A stretch of 64,000 bases of DNA, from the NCBI RefSeq assembly GCF_024139115.2, contig NC_085139.1, forward strand, positions 15,905,284 to 15,969,283, given 5' to 3'. The stretch's first letter is position 1. Each line of letters opens with the position of its first letter. The translations under genes were made by a program, and so were the position numbers. This DNA is from Armigeres subalbatus (taxonomy: Eukaryota > Arthropoda > Insecta > Diptera > Culicidae). The notes under the pieces were generated by a model. The model was given only the letters and a program-made list of their open reading frames with translations, searched no databases and had not been told where the DNA came from. Positions 34,616-45,773 of this stretch are shown here, piece by piece.

Positions 34616-35550
34616 CGGGGAAGGGTTGTTTGGCCGAAACCTACTCGACCGAAAGCCATTTGGTCGAATGCCACTGGCCGAACTTGTAAATTGGCCGAAT
34701 AAGTTATTTGGCCGAAAAGGTCATTTGGCCGAAAAGGTCATTTGGCCGAATGGGTCATTTGGCCGAACAGGTCATTCGACGCCCCACCCCACTACATCTC
34801 AAGCATGATTGCTCACTTCTCACTGCAAAAATGATTTTTGAGAAGAGAGGCGTCTCCCTTTTCATGTCGCTCTTGCCACTTATCACAGTTAGAAGTGAGA
34901 AATGATTATTGACAAGTGAGACGTCTCACTTCTCATTTCTAACTAATCGTTCCTCACTTCTCACGTCTCATTGTGGAAAGTGAGTAGACGTCTCAGTTCT
35001 TACTTCGCACTACTCACTTTTCACAGAGAGAAGTGAGAAATGATTAGTGAGAAATGAGAAGTGAGATGTTTCACTTCTCACTTCTCACCAATCAAATTTC
35101 ACTTCTCACTTTTCACTGTGCAAAGTGAGTAGTGCGAAGTGAGAAGAGATGCTTCTTTCTACTCACTTCGCACTTCTCACTTTTCACAGTGAGAAGTGAG
35201 AAATGAGACGTTCTACTTCTCACTTCTCACTAATGTTATTTCACTTCTCACTATTCACTGTAAAAAGTGATTAGTGAGAAGTGAAATATGATTAGTGATA
35301 AGTGTGAAGTGAGACATCTCACTTCTCATTAATTATTTCTCACTCTTCAGTGTGAAAAGTGGGAAGAGCAAAGTTAGAAGGGAGACTTCTCTCTCATCAT
35401 TTCTAACTTTTGCAGTGAGAAGTGAGCAATGATGATTGAAAAGTGAGACGTCAAATGACCTGTTCGGCCAAATAACTTTTCGCCCAAATGACCTATTCGG
35501 CCAATTAACTTTCGGCCTAATGGTCTGTTCGGCCAAATGGCCTTTCCTCG
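34616..35550. mobile_element. GGCCGAA-type element with CACTTCTCAC core
   Basis: Ends are inverted: CGGGGAAGGGTTGTTTGGCC (left) and CGAGGAAAGGCCATTTGGCC (right, reversed). Both continue into tandem GGTCATTTGGCCGAA units for 100-170 bp. The middle 600 bp is an irregular series of GTGAGAAGTGAGACGTCTCA and CACTTCTCAC motifs in both orientations, so it can fold extensively. No coding sequence. A truncated relative lies at 18098-18290 and a core-only relative at 50470-51105. Confidence 0.8.
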
Positions 35551-36202
35551 TATTCAATTTTCAATCGATTGCTATTTACTGAGCACACATCTTAGGCTCT
35601 TTGACCAAACATTAGTATCGAACCGTCATAAACAGGGCTTAGAATTTGATTGTATAGTGAACAATTAGGCATTATTTTTTCAACTAATCAAAGAACATTA
35701 CGAGGGACTCTCGTGGTTATCCTCTCCTCTGTTATCACGAAATGAAATCATGCCAGCCAAGAAGCTAAATGTGAATGGATACAAGGCAAAGCAAGAATTC
35801 CAATGGATTTGTATTATTACTATCTAAATTGTCTTTTTCACAAACGCGTCGCATATTCAGAATGGAGTCTCCAAATGTCATGCACAGTTGTTGAAATAAC
35901 GACGAGATAAATTCTTCAGAATTTTTATGTAAAAGGTGAAAAACCTTCGTCCAAACCATCTTATCGCAAACCCTCCATCTTCCTGCATCTAAAAAACGAT
36001 TGCCCAGGGAATACCGTAACGGTCGGCCCTGGCTCGGTCCACCGCAGCCATCCCAAGAAAAACGAAACCCGACCAGCCAATCTGACAGTCAATAGAGATT
36101 AATTTAATTTGTTCCGTACTCTTTCACTTACCGCCATCACCACCCACCCAACCCATCGCTATTCAGTAGTGTTAATCTTCGCTCTGTGTTTTTTTCTTCT
36201 CC
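35551..36202 (+). other. Intron immediately upstream of the RRM exon
   Basis: Unique-looking sequence without element ends. The last 100 bp are pyrimidine-rich towards the splice acceptor. Confidence 0.6.
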
Positions 36203-36218
36203 CTTTTTCTACTTTCAG
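36203..36218 (+). other. Splice acceptor with polypyrimidine tract
   Basis: CTTTTTCTACTTTCAG directly precedes the exon, at the end of a longer pyrimidine-rich tract that starts near 36186. Confidence 0.9.
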
Positions 36219-36306
36219 AACATTATCACATATTTGTCGGCGATCTCAGCCCGGAAATCGAAACGCAGACACTGAAAGATGCCTTCGCTCCTTTTGGGGA
36301 TATATC
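36219..36306 (+). CDS. Exon of a TIA-1/TIAR/Rox8-like RNA-binding protein (start of RRM2)
   Basis: TIA-1 family proteins bind U-rich RNA and act in alternative splicing, translational silencing and stress granules. This 88-bp internal exon enters with two bases of a split codon, reads 28 codons, and leaves with two bases of a serine codon. The peptide includes the RNP2 motif IFVGDL in [14 protein letters not shown], then helix 1 in [12 protein letters not shown]. It matches the family's second RRM; the RNP1 motif should lie in the next exon, which I could not find here. The acceptor and the GTAAGT donor are both good. The frame is fixed by the RRM sense. Flanking introns exceed 36 kb and 27 kb within the window. 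The Drosophila orthologue would be Rox8. Another RRM paralogue is possible but less likely. Confidence 0.93.
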
Positions 36307-36312
36307 GTAAGT
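36307..36312 (+). other. Splice donor GTAAGT
   Basis: Perfect consensus donor directly after the exon. Confidence 0.9.
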
Positions 36313-39300
36313 AGATTGGCCTTTTCGTTTCTCCGGTTTTTCATCCCTTTGTCCATTCTACGTTACGCGCGACGTCAATTCCGGGCGCGGTGCCGCACCC
36401 CATCCATGTCACAAGCGAAGGTCCGAGCGAATCTGGAGGAACGAAACTTTTTCGCCGACTAATTTGAGTGATAAAAATCTGGACCTTTTGACAACGACTT
36501 CGGTTGTACAATTCACTAACTTAGATAAACTTCGGAATCGAAAGAAGTGGAAGAAGAATGGAATTCCTTTTGCATTTTGGCAGCCGCTGGTAAATTATTT
36601 GGGAACCTTCCTTCCTTTGACGCGGAGATTCAATCTCGGTCGACGGAGATGGAAAATAGTTTAGATCGGAACGGTTCCGATAGCGGGAGACTGGCAGCTT
36701 TAAAGGTTCTGGGTAAGGTACAGAAGCTGAGAGCAAACCTGTGACCAGATTTTGTCACAGGAAACAGATGTGCATATTGGGTGGAAAAAAACTTGTAGAA
36801 ACTGAGCCAAATTCCTAATCAAAATAAATGTCTATTATCTGTGAATGTACAGAAAACGTACGTTTGAGGTTGGAAATCGATAACACACTCGACTGAAATC
36901 TAAGAAAGGAACTGGATAGATCTAATTCTCCGATGGAGCGGTTCCAGTACGGGTATCGTTCGAACAGGAAATGTGCGCCAAATCGAAATTCTCCTTTTAA
37001 TAGAGGACAGAAGCGATCAGATGAACTTTTGCAGATAGTCGGTTCAACCAGAAGTAAAAAATCAGGATTTAGCATTTCAAAAACCTGCTTCAAAGTGGAA
37101 CGCATTTAGTTAACTGTGCTTTAAAATTTATGCCGATTTATAAATAAAATTGTTTATCGATTTTTTTGATAAACTTAGGAGCGATTTTTTTTTTGAAAAG
37201 CCCTCAGCCGACGAGTCGCATCCTGCAAGTAACTACTGAAAGATCTACAAAAACCTTAAAAAATAAAAATAAAACAACTTAAATTAGTTCTGATTGGGCG
37301 CAAATTGAAATATGTTTCCCCAACCCAAAAAATGTGGTAACAAAAATAGGTGTCAGTTATCTCAGTTAACAGTTTGTAAACAATCACCTCCAAAATTCCG
37401 ATTATAATATTTCTTAGAACACGTAATCTCAGTTACGGAGATACGACAAACGTATGCCATTCTGCTCCGCATAGTGTCCCAGCTTGCCCGAAGAGATGTA
37501 ATTTCAATTTATCAAACTTTCATCGCAATCAAGCTCTAATTTGCCCTTGCTGGCAATACTGCCGAGAATTCACCGCACTTACCCAATGAGGCCTAATTGA
37601 ACATTCCGCAAACAAGGGTCGTTCTCGGATTTTCATCTTTCATACGGGGAGGCACACGTCGCCTTGCTGGTTCCAAATTACCTGCCTCCGAGGCGAGCCC
37701 CTCTGCTCGATGGGTCCTTTGTTGCACGCGGGACTGCCATTATTGAATTAGTTTTCATCACACTTATCACCCGGGATACATCTTCCCGGGTGTCGAACAT
37801 TTAAGTTTGCTGCCACCGCCGTTGTGAACAATGCACGACACGGAATTAGTTCGGTAACCATGGATGGAGATGTATCGTCGAGTAAGTAGCAGACGAGCTA
37901 CCCGCTCCCCCGATTGTGATCTATGCGTTTGCTTAGTCACACCATCATCCCCGTTGGGGATGGAATTTGATGGAAAAGTTTTCGACGGTCGTTCCCTTGG
38001 ATGGGGGTTCCTTGAGGGATGGGTGCCAATGTGTGATAATAACACAATAGGGGAGTCATACTGTACCTTCGCCTGCTTGCTAAAGATGGATTATCCTTGA
38101 AAATTGGGAACGAATTTTATGACAATTCACCGGAGGCGGCGGTAACGTAGTTACCTCGTGTGTGTGGAGGATAATGCTCCGTCGGTAGACTACAGCTTTG
38201 CACAGTGGTTCAAAAGCGAGAGATTCCATCGGCTTTGTTTCTCGAATATGAATGGCAATGCTTTTCTCTTTTTGGACCAATGTGTATCAGACGGTAAGCC
38301 GGAGATCATCATTCAAAACACACTCCTCCGTTGTCAACCGCCACAGAGTCACTTTCTTCGCCCGAACGTAGGGGCCCTTCTCTTACATGTGAGGGAAACG
38401 ATTTGGATACACGCACTGAACTGACTAATGCTTCAACGCCTTGCGGTGCGTGGTGCGGTGGGATTGGTGACTCGGGAGACAATGAACGATACAAATAAGT
38501 TTCGATGTTTACTCGTCGGCTTTCGGATTGAGTCGAAGTCCTTTGTCGCTGCTGGTAGTCCTCGTCCCCGTCCACGCATGGAGGGCTGGTGGAGTTTGAG
38601 CCCCGAAAAGGTTCACTAATGAGAGCTGATTTATCAACCGAATTCGCAAATAAGGGGTGGATTGCACTGGTTTCAAGATAAACAAGAAAATGGAGTTTTG
38701 GGTAAGTCTCGGGGCGCTATCCGACCGGAGGCGATGAAGGCAAACACGTGCGTACGGGACGTTCACCTGGCATAAGTTTGCGATCTGGGGCATGGGATAC
38801 ATATTAGGTGTCATTTTGGATGGATGATGAATGTTTGCTCGGAGAACATTTGTCACAAATTGGATTACGTGGGATTAGGCGCAACAATTAGCCTGTTCGT
38901 TATTGGTGTTTGCTGGATAGCAAATGCGTACGGCCGGAATTACATTTCTCCAAGACGGTATGATTTAGGAAGGAGCTGAAAGATCGTAAAAATAGGAAGT
39001 GAAGATTAAATTTCCGTTCTATTTTGAACAGATTGCCGCTTTATCAAGAAGTTTGTAAATTCAAATAACGATTTATTGTATAAGTTGAGCCAAGATTTTT
39101 TTGTTTTCGAAAATAATTCGCTTCATATGCTGAGAGACTTAAAGACTTTCCTCGCTATAACCGCAAACATTCATTGATAGACATTCCTCTAATCAAAAAC
39201 ACTTTGTGAGCTTATTTTATTATTATTTATTCAGCACGGCTCATGGCTGAACCTGTACGTCGTCAGCCACGCAATCTACGAAGGATCCGAAGATCGCCTT

Positions 39301-39478
39301 CCACTTGATCGATGTACCTTGCTCGCTGCGCACCTCGCCATACTGTAGCTGTCGGATCGTTGTCGGGAATCCGTTTTTGCAGTTTATTGTCCGGCATTCT
39401 GGCCCGGTATGAGTCCCATCTTTGTCCATTGAGAAATTTTTGAACTTTTGTAATAGTTTATTATGTTTTATCAAGATA
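36313..39478. other. Intron downstream of the RRM exon, nothing recognised
   Basis: Unique-looking. It is GC-richer at 37440-38600, where CCCGGGATACATCTTCCCGGG-like dyad sequence occurs near 37771-37791. Sequence for the next RRM2 exon (the RNP1 motif) was looked for and not found. Confidence 0.4.
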
Positions 39479-40469
39479 TCCCAAGTAACAATTTCCATGC
39501 TTTTTGGATTTATTTAATTCTTATAACGGATTTATGATAGCAATCACCATGGCTAGTTGCTCAGTTTTATTGGCACTCTTATTACTATCAATAATACTCT
39601 CATAAATCTGCTGAAAAAGCCTCAAACGTCAAATTCCAAATGATTTCATGAGCTGCTCTACGGTTGTGATGAAGAGCGCAATAAGCCATATTTTCAAAGC
39701 TCGATAAAAGCCAAAAATTTTGGTCGTAATGTAGTCAAATGAATAACCGCAATAAGAATATTTGCATTGCAAAAGAGTGTATAAGGGTGTGAAATAAGAG
39801 CAACATTTTCTGATCGGAATTGATGATGGCCATATTGTAAAAAGAAGAAGCATTTTCAAGTCAGTCAAATTTATCGCTGAAATCCATAATTAGATAATAT
39901 TTTCATCGCGTAGAACACTTCACCTGGTAAATGATTAGAATTGGAAACATATCAGGGTGAAAATCTACAGATTAAGTGGATATTTGCAATTTTGATATTT
40001 TAATTGATTTCAATTTATTGCGCTGAACTACATTATTTTGCGAGCGCGTAGTATAGAATCTTATTATTTACCTGGCTTTCACCATAAAATCGAAAGCGCA
40101 ACTTAATTCAATGATAGAATGTTGCAAAACAAACCTGAATAAATATTATTGTGATAACATCCTTATCATAATTTTCATCATCAGTCCATTTTGTTATTAT
40201 TTCTCCGTAATTTTGTTTCTTTTTCAAACCAACATTTTTGACAGCTGCCGCAGCCAAATTCCTTTTTGTTGCGGTGGTTTAAAAAGGTTTTCAAATTCGC
40301 TTATAAGAGGTTTATAGTGGTCATCTAGAGAGGGCCCACTTAGCAATATCTTACTCTTATAGTGGTCATCAGATGGTTGTCGTATAATAATAAGTTTTAT
40401 TGTGAGTTCTTATAATTTGATCGCGAAAACCATTCCAAGAGTGAATAAAACTTGAAATGTTACTTGGGA
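39479..40469. mobile_element. About 1-kb element with TCCCAAGTAACA ends
   Basis: Inverted ends TCCCAAGTAACAATTTCCAT (left) and TCCCAAGTAACATTTCAAGT (right, reversed). The interior is AT-rich and repeats TTATAGTGGTCATC twice near the right end (40312-40370). No transposase and no clear target duplication. Confidence 0.65.
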
Positions 40470-40574
40470 TGTGTTTGAAAATAATTATTTATAATGTTCT
40501 TATCAAAGTTTCATATTTTTGCAATTACGCACAATGGATTTCCGAAATAAATCTTATAATGAATCAGTGACGCC

Positions 40575-40660
40575 GGGAGTGGGTAGGAAAAGTAGGACGT
40601 GCCCCACACATGTCCTGGGTGGGACATTCAAGGCATTGTCCTACCCATGAACTTTAGTAA
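40575..40660. repeat. Dispersed repeat CGCCGGGAGTGGGTAGGA (copy 1)
   Basis: Matches 45398-45490 over about 85 bp, including CGCCGGGAGTGGGTAGGA at the start and TTGTCCTACCCATGA at the end. Confidence 0.7.
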
Positions 40661-41098
40661 AAACATATCATTCAGGTAATTATTTTAGTTATCATACTAG
40701 CTGTCTGATATGACTGATGTCTGATGTGTCAGCCGTTTATTACAATAACGTTTGCATTTTAAGAAAATTGCACAAAAATTGCCAATTTTTCATAGGTTTA
40801 CCTTTACCGCACTGACGAAACTACCCATGTAGTATCAATCATAGTAACCCATGAGTTAGCAGACAAAGTTGGACAGCTCTATCAGTCGTACTCTAACCGT
40901 GATGGCAAAAACAGTGAAGCAACTCCGTTCAGACTTTTTACAGTATCCAGAAATACTATTTTTTTTTATCGTCCTATCGATTTTTTATTTTATTTAGGGT
41001 CAACTTTACCAAAGTACGCATATTTTTTAACGCCACTAAACATGTTCAATGCTTAGAACAAATAAATCAAAAAGGTGCTCAGAAAAAATATTTTTAAG

Positions 41099-41245
41099 CT
41101 CCTTTTAGTGGAATGTATTCAACCGTCTAAGAAGAGTTTAGTACTCACCATTTTATTCCACAAATTATTTTGATATCTTTGGATACGTATTTCGACCACA
41201 ACTGTGTGGTCGTCTTCAGTGTCTCGTACTTGACTCGACTTGAAG
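41099..41245 (+). repeat. Dispersed repeat of the CTCGTACTTGACTCG family (copy 2)
   Basis: Shares TAGTGGAATGTATTCAACCG with copy 1 and CGTCTTCAGTGTCTCGTACT with copy 3, linking the two ends of the family. Confidence 0.65.
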
Positions 41246-41540
41246 AAAACAATCGCAACTTACACTATTTATACTACGCTAGGTACCTAATCTAATCTTA
41301 ATTGCCTACTTTATTTTCCTGATATTTATTTAACAGCGCTGTTTGTACCTGTCAGTAGATTTCCAAACTATCAGCTACAACAAGTTTCCATGGGAAAGAG
41401 ACATTTCTTAAGATTTTAATATTTGATGACGTAATTGGGTGATCAATACAGTCCTCCCTTTCTGTATCCTTCAAATTCTTGAAAAATCACTGAAGAACGA
41501 TATGTATTACTAACATTTTTGGACAATTATTGGTGCTCTC

Positions 41541-41600
41541 CAGTGGCGTAGCCAGAAAATTTGTTGGGAGGGGGGTTTCGAACATTTTTTTCTTGCAAAA
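41541..41600. mobile_element. Left end of a hAT-type element
   Basis: CAGTGGCGTAGCCAGAAAAT is a typical hAT terminus. No matching right end was found downstream, so the element is truncated or its partner end has decayed. Confidence 0.5.
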
Positions 41601-41924
41601 AATTTCTTCTAAAAATTTCTCGTCTCTTGGGGGGTTTTATGTCCAAAGGACGAAATTACCACGAAATACTATTGCGGAACAATAAGTAATAGGAGAAACC
41701 GAACAATTTTGTACGGCTAAAAATCTTGCCTATTGTTGAACACCCATCAGAAATGCACATGCATTCAACAATAGGCGAATAACCCTACTATCGCAAAGTT
41801 AAGAGTTGGTTGCTCCTTGGGAAATGTTTTGAAATTTCAAGAGGATTATTAAAGTCGATGTTCATTTGGCCAAAATAGACTATGACTAATAGAAATGACT
41901 GAGGAACCCCCGGATGAAATTTTG

Positions 41925-43000
41925 AAATTCTGTAATTCCTCGAGAAATTCCCGGAGGAATTTTTGGAGAATTTTCCGGAGGAATTTCGAAGGTATTCCCT
42001 TAAGAAATTTCCAAAGGATTTCCTGGAGGAAGTTCCGCAGGAATTCTTGAAGGAATTCTTGGAGAAATTCTCCGAGGAATTTATGGAGGATTTCTTGCAG
42101 AAATTCCTGTAGGAATTTCCGGAGGAATTCCTAGAGAAATTTGCGGAGGAACTCCTGGAGGAATTTGCGGAGGAACTTCCGGAGGATTTCCTGATAAATT
42201 TCTTGAAGAATTCCTGGAGCAATAACAGTAGAATTCCTGAGGAAAATTGGAATTCTTGAAGGAATTTCCGGAGGATTTCCTGGAGAAATTTCCGGAAGAT
42301 TTCCTGGGGGAATTTCCGGATTTATTTTTGGAGAAATTTCCATAAAGATTCCTGGAGGAATTTCTGGGGGATTTTCTGGTGGAATTTCTTGATGAATTCC
42401 CGAAGGAACTCCCGGAAGGATTTCCGGTACAACTCTGAGGAATTCGGAGAAAGGAATACTTGGAGAAATTTTCGGAGGAACTCCTTTCTGGGGGAGGAAT
42501 CCCCGTATGAAATTTTGAAATTTTGGAATTCCTGGAGGAATTTTTGGAGAATTTTCCGGAGGAAATGCGAAGGTACTCTCTTAAGAAATTTACAAAGCAT
42601 TTCCTGGAGGAATTTCCGCAGGAAATCTTGGAAGAATTATAGGAGAAACTCCTTGGAGGAATTCTTGAATAAATACCTGGAAGAATTCATTTCGGAGGAA
42701 ATCCGAATTACGCCATTACCGAATTTCGAATTACCACGGAATACCTTTGCAATTTTTTAGGGAATTCTTCCTGAAGATTCTTAGGAGATTCTATCGGAAA
42801 TTATTCAAGAATGCCTCCTAGAACTTCTAAGGAAATTCATTCAAGAATTCCTCCGGGAATTTGATAATTTCTTCTTAGAAAATTTCGGATGAATTCATAT
42901 TGATGTTTTGGGACACTTCCCGGAAAATCTCTCTTTGGAATTTCCAAAGGAGTTTCGGAGGAGGATGTATTTCCAGGAAGAATTTTGATGGTTTTCCATT
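41925..43000. repeat. GGAATTTC-rich degenerate array, left part
   Basis: Irregular units such as GGAGGAATTTCCTGGAGAAA. It continues at 44426-44880 beyond an insertion. Frames rich in F, L, K, E and R are repeat artefacts. Confidence 0.8.
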
Positions 43001-43008
43001 AGCAATTC

Positions 43009-44417
43009 TTCCATTTTTCCGAGAATCAACTTCCCGGGGAAATGGGAAATAAAATGTTAACTTCCCGGGATTTCCCGAGATCCCGGAAAATAAAACAATT
43101 ATGCGAAACTCAAAATCATTACTTGGAATAATAACTTAGGATAAGGATAAAAATATACTCTCGACCTAAGGGGATTGAGATTTGCTACATTGTACTTAAA
43201 TGATTAAATAGTTATTGAAAAGTCTGAGAATTTTCTATGTTTAGTTTGAAAAGCGGCAGATGGCAAATTTTCAGCATCTGCTCTCGTTCAAGAGTAAGAT
43301 CTGCTGTGTACAGATGAGCTCCGCTTTGTGCTATATTTCCATAATGTTTGCATTCTTCATCGATATGGAGGAGAAGACGGCTTTGACAGGATTTGTTCTG
43401 TTATTACCATAAAGTTCCTAACATCAACCATTCTGGTACTCGTCCGTATATTTTCTTAATACAAACAATATTCTGGTCAAATTTTATTTATAATACGAAC
43501 CTTGATACGACACTTGTGCACATTTCGCCCTTGAATTTGAGGTATTAATGAAAATATTTTCAAGAATGAAATGTTTTTCTCGAAAGCGAAAAATACAAAT
43601 GCTAACTATCAATATTAAATAATTCTTTCTGTCAAACTTTATTTGAAATTCCGAACAGCACCGGAAACGCATAAAATTGCATAAGCTTGGCGAGTTTTTG
43701 TTATTAGACTGTTCTTATCACCTTATACCTAAAATATGTTAACTTTTGTACTCTGACATGTCCAGACAAATTTTCAATAGTTCATTATAATTTAGATAAA
43801 AGACATCTCTAAACAAAAACGAGTGTTCGGAACATGAGTCTGTTAGTGTTTGGAACACGAGTCGGGGTTTGAATTAAAAATTATTGAAGGTCTTTAAAAA
43901 AACCTCTGATAATAAAGCTACCAAAGCCGTCACTGCCCTTGCCTAAATATCTGCGATCTGGAGAAAATTTGTCGCTGTGCACGAATAAATAACTTTGTTT
44001 TTGCTATTGAGAAATTTCATCAAACACTAAATTTTTATTTCGACTTCGTAACACCTACCGGTGATTAGGCCTACTAAATAAATAAACGGCCGATGGAAAC
44101 TTATGCTTTGCTTCGCCTCCCTTCAACACGTACAATAAATACTAGCATCCGCAGATTAAAAACTTTATTTTTTTAATATGGGGTGTAATCTACTTTGAAA
44201 ACGAAATATGCTATTAAATAGAAGTTTCATTATGGGAACAGTGAACAGATGTTAGTCAAAAATATAATTGATACTTCCTCATCAAAATAAGAAAAGGGTT
44301 TTTCAAATACTTTAACATAATAATTTCCCGGAAAATTCGGGAAACTAAAGTTTGCTTCCAGGAATCAGGAATCCAGGAAAATTTATTTCCGGGAAATCGT
44401 TTCGGAATGGAAGCCCT
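43009..44417. mobile_element. hAT-type element inserted in the GGAATT array
   Basis: Flanked by a perfect 8-bp duplication AGCAATTC (43001-43008 and 44418-44425), with the GGAATT array continuing on both sides. The right end, reversed, reads AGGGCTTCCATTCCGAAACG; the left begins TTCCATTTTTCCGAGAA, so about 5 terminal bases are missing. Subterminal TTCCCGG motifs occur at both ends. No transposase is seen. A smaller element lies inside at 43366-43943. Confidence 0.75.
43366..43943. mobile_element. Candidate element with GACGGCTTTG ends
   Basis: Left end GGAGAAGACGGCTTTGACAG and, reversed, right end GGCAGTGACGGCTTTGGTAG, with TA at both borders (43364-43365 and 43944-43945). The ends resemble those of the MITE at 49231-49421. 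Confidence 0.5.
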
Positions 44418-44425
44418 AGCAATTC

Positions 44426-44880
44426 CCTGTGAAATTCAAGAGAATATGTATAATTGATTTCTTGAAGGAATTACTGAAGAAAATCCTGATGGATTTTCTG
44501 TAGGAATTACCAAAATAATTACATAAATAATTTCCAAAGAAATTCCCTGAATGAATGCTCGTAAGATTTATTGGAGAAATTTTCGAAAGAGGAGGAATTT
44601 CCCAAAGAATTCTTGAAGGAATTGCATAAATTTTCAAATGAAATCTCCGAAGTATTAAAATAAATTCTCATGGATATTCTTGGAGGAACGTTTTTTTTTT
44701 CAATTGAGTTCCTTCCAAGCGGTTTTCTTCAATTCAGTTCCTTCCTTTCTCGGATGAATTCCTAGAGAAATTCTGAAACGACTTAATAAGGAAATTCTCA
44801 ATGAATTTCTTGGAGAAATCCGTGTAAAAATTCTTGAAGGAATGTTCCGGGAATTTCCAAAGAAATTCACTAAAAAGTCG
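44426..44880. repeat. GGAATTTC-rich degenerate array, right part
   Basis: Continuation of the array at 41925-43000, more diverged. Beyond it, to about 45380, nothing is recognised. Confidence 0.7.
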
Positions 44881-45384
44881 CTGAAGGAACCAGTATTCAG
44901 CCAAACTTATTTTTTCAACTTTGTTACATATTTTATCAACTGTATCTAGTTTTTGACTTAGACTTAGATCTCCTAGAGAAACTTTTGGAGGAATTTCTGT
45001 TATAAGCCCTTTGGTATTATGCAGGACTTGCCTCAGGAAGTTTCAGCAGAGTTCCTTAAGATCCACCGGAAGAATCACAGAAGTAGCTGCCTGAGCAACA
45101 ATCGATAGAATTGCTCAATCATCATCTTTCTCAAGGAGGAATTGCTGCAGGAACTGTAATCGAAATATCAACGCTTGGTACGGTGCTGAATTTCTCTTTT
45201 TTCTTTTCTTTCTGAACATCTCCGATGTCAACAAAAAATTATTTCTTTTGTTTTGACAAACATGTAACAACCCAATTTGTATGCAACAAAAACTGTACTA
45301 CATTTGTATGAACCATATTTGTCACGGATGAACTATAAGAAACAATTGATAGATTTACTCATCAAAATCAGGGTGGTATATAAC

Positions 45385-45490
45385 GGGTGGCCAGTTGCGC
45401 CGGGAGTGGGTAGGACAAGTAGGACATGTCCTACGCATGAATATTCCTCGGTAGGACAGTCAAGGCGTTGTCCTACCCATGATTATACCA
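45385..45490. repeat. Dispersed repeat CGCCGGGAGTGGGTAGGA (copy 2)
   Basis: Counterpart of 40575-40660. It contains the perfect 16-bp palindrome GTAGGACATGTCCTAC at 45419-45434. An inverted TGTCCTACCCACGACTTGG at about 46999-47018 may be the other end of a 1.6-kb element. Confidence 0.65.
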
Positions 45491-45576
45491 TCTACATAGG
45501 TCAATTATTTTGTCTGCAATGCTATCTGGCCGGCTGATTCCTAGATCAACAAATATATCATTAAACATTTAACGTA

Positions 45577-45773
45577 GGGGAACTGTTCCATTTTTCATCT
45601 CACTGAACATATATTCGTCTCATCGCAAAATTTCCTCGCTTTTTTTGCTAACTTGCGTGCTCACTGTTGAGAAAAATCACAAAAATAATAAACAAATCAA
45701 ATTCCTTTTTATTGCTATGTTTTACGTGGAATAAATATTGTGGCTATGAGATGGAGTCCAGGAGCAGTAACCC
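45577..45773. mobile_element. 197-bp MITE with GGGGAACTGTTCC ends
   Basis: Left GGGGAACTGTTCC, right (reversed) GGGTTACTGCTCC, with TA at 45575-45576 and 45774-45775. The ends resemble the MITE at 4416-5130. Confidence 0.55.

Noticed and set aside
29876..34674. Open minus-strand frames of 303, 195 and 85 residues with QIRFRSDSDQI repeats
   Set aside because: They arise solely from the 11-bp satellite, which is open in all three minus frames. No start context or non-repeat domain is present.
41788..42760. Frames with EFLRKFLQ-like repeats
   Set aside because: Products of the GGAATT-rich degenerate array.
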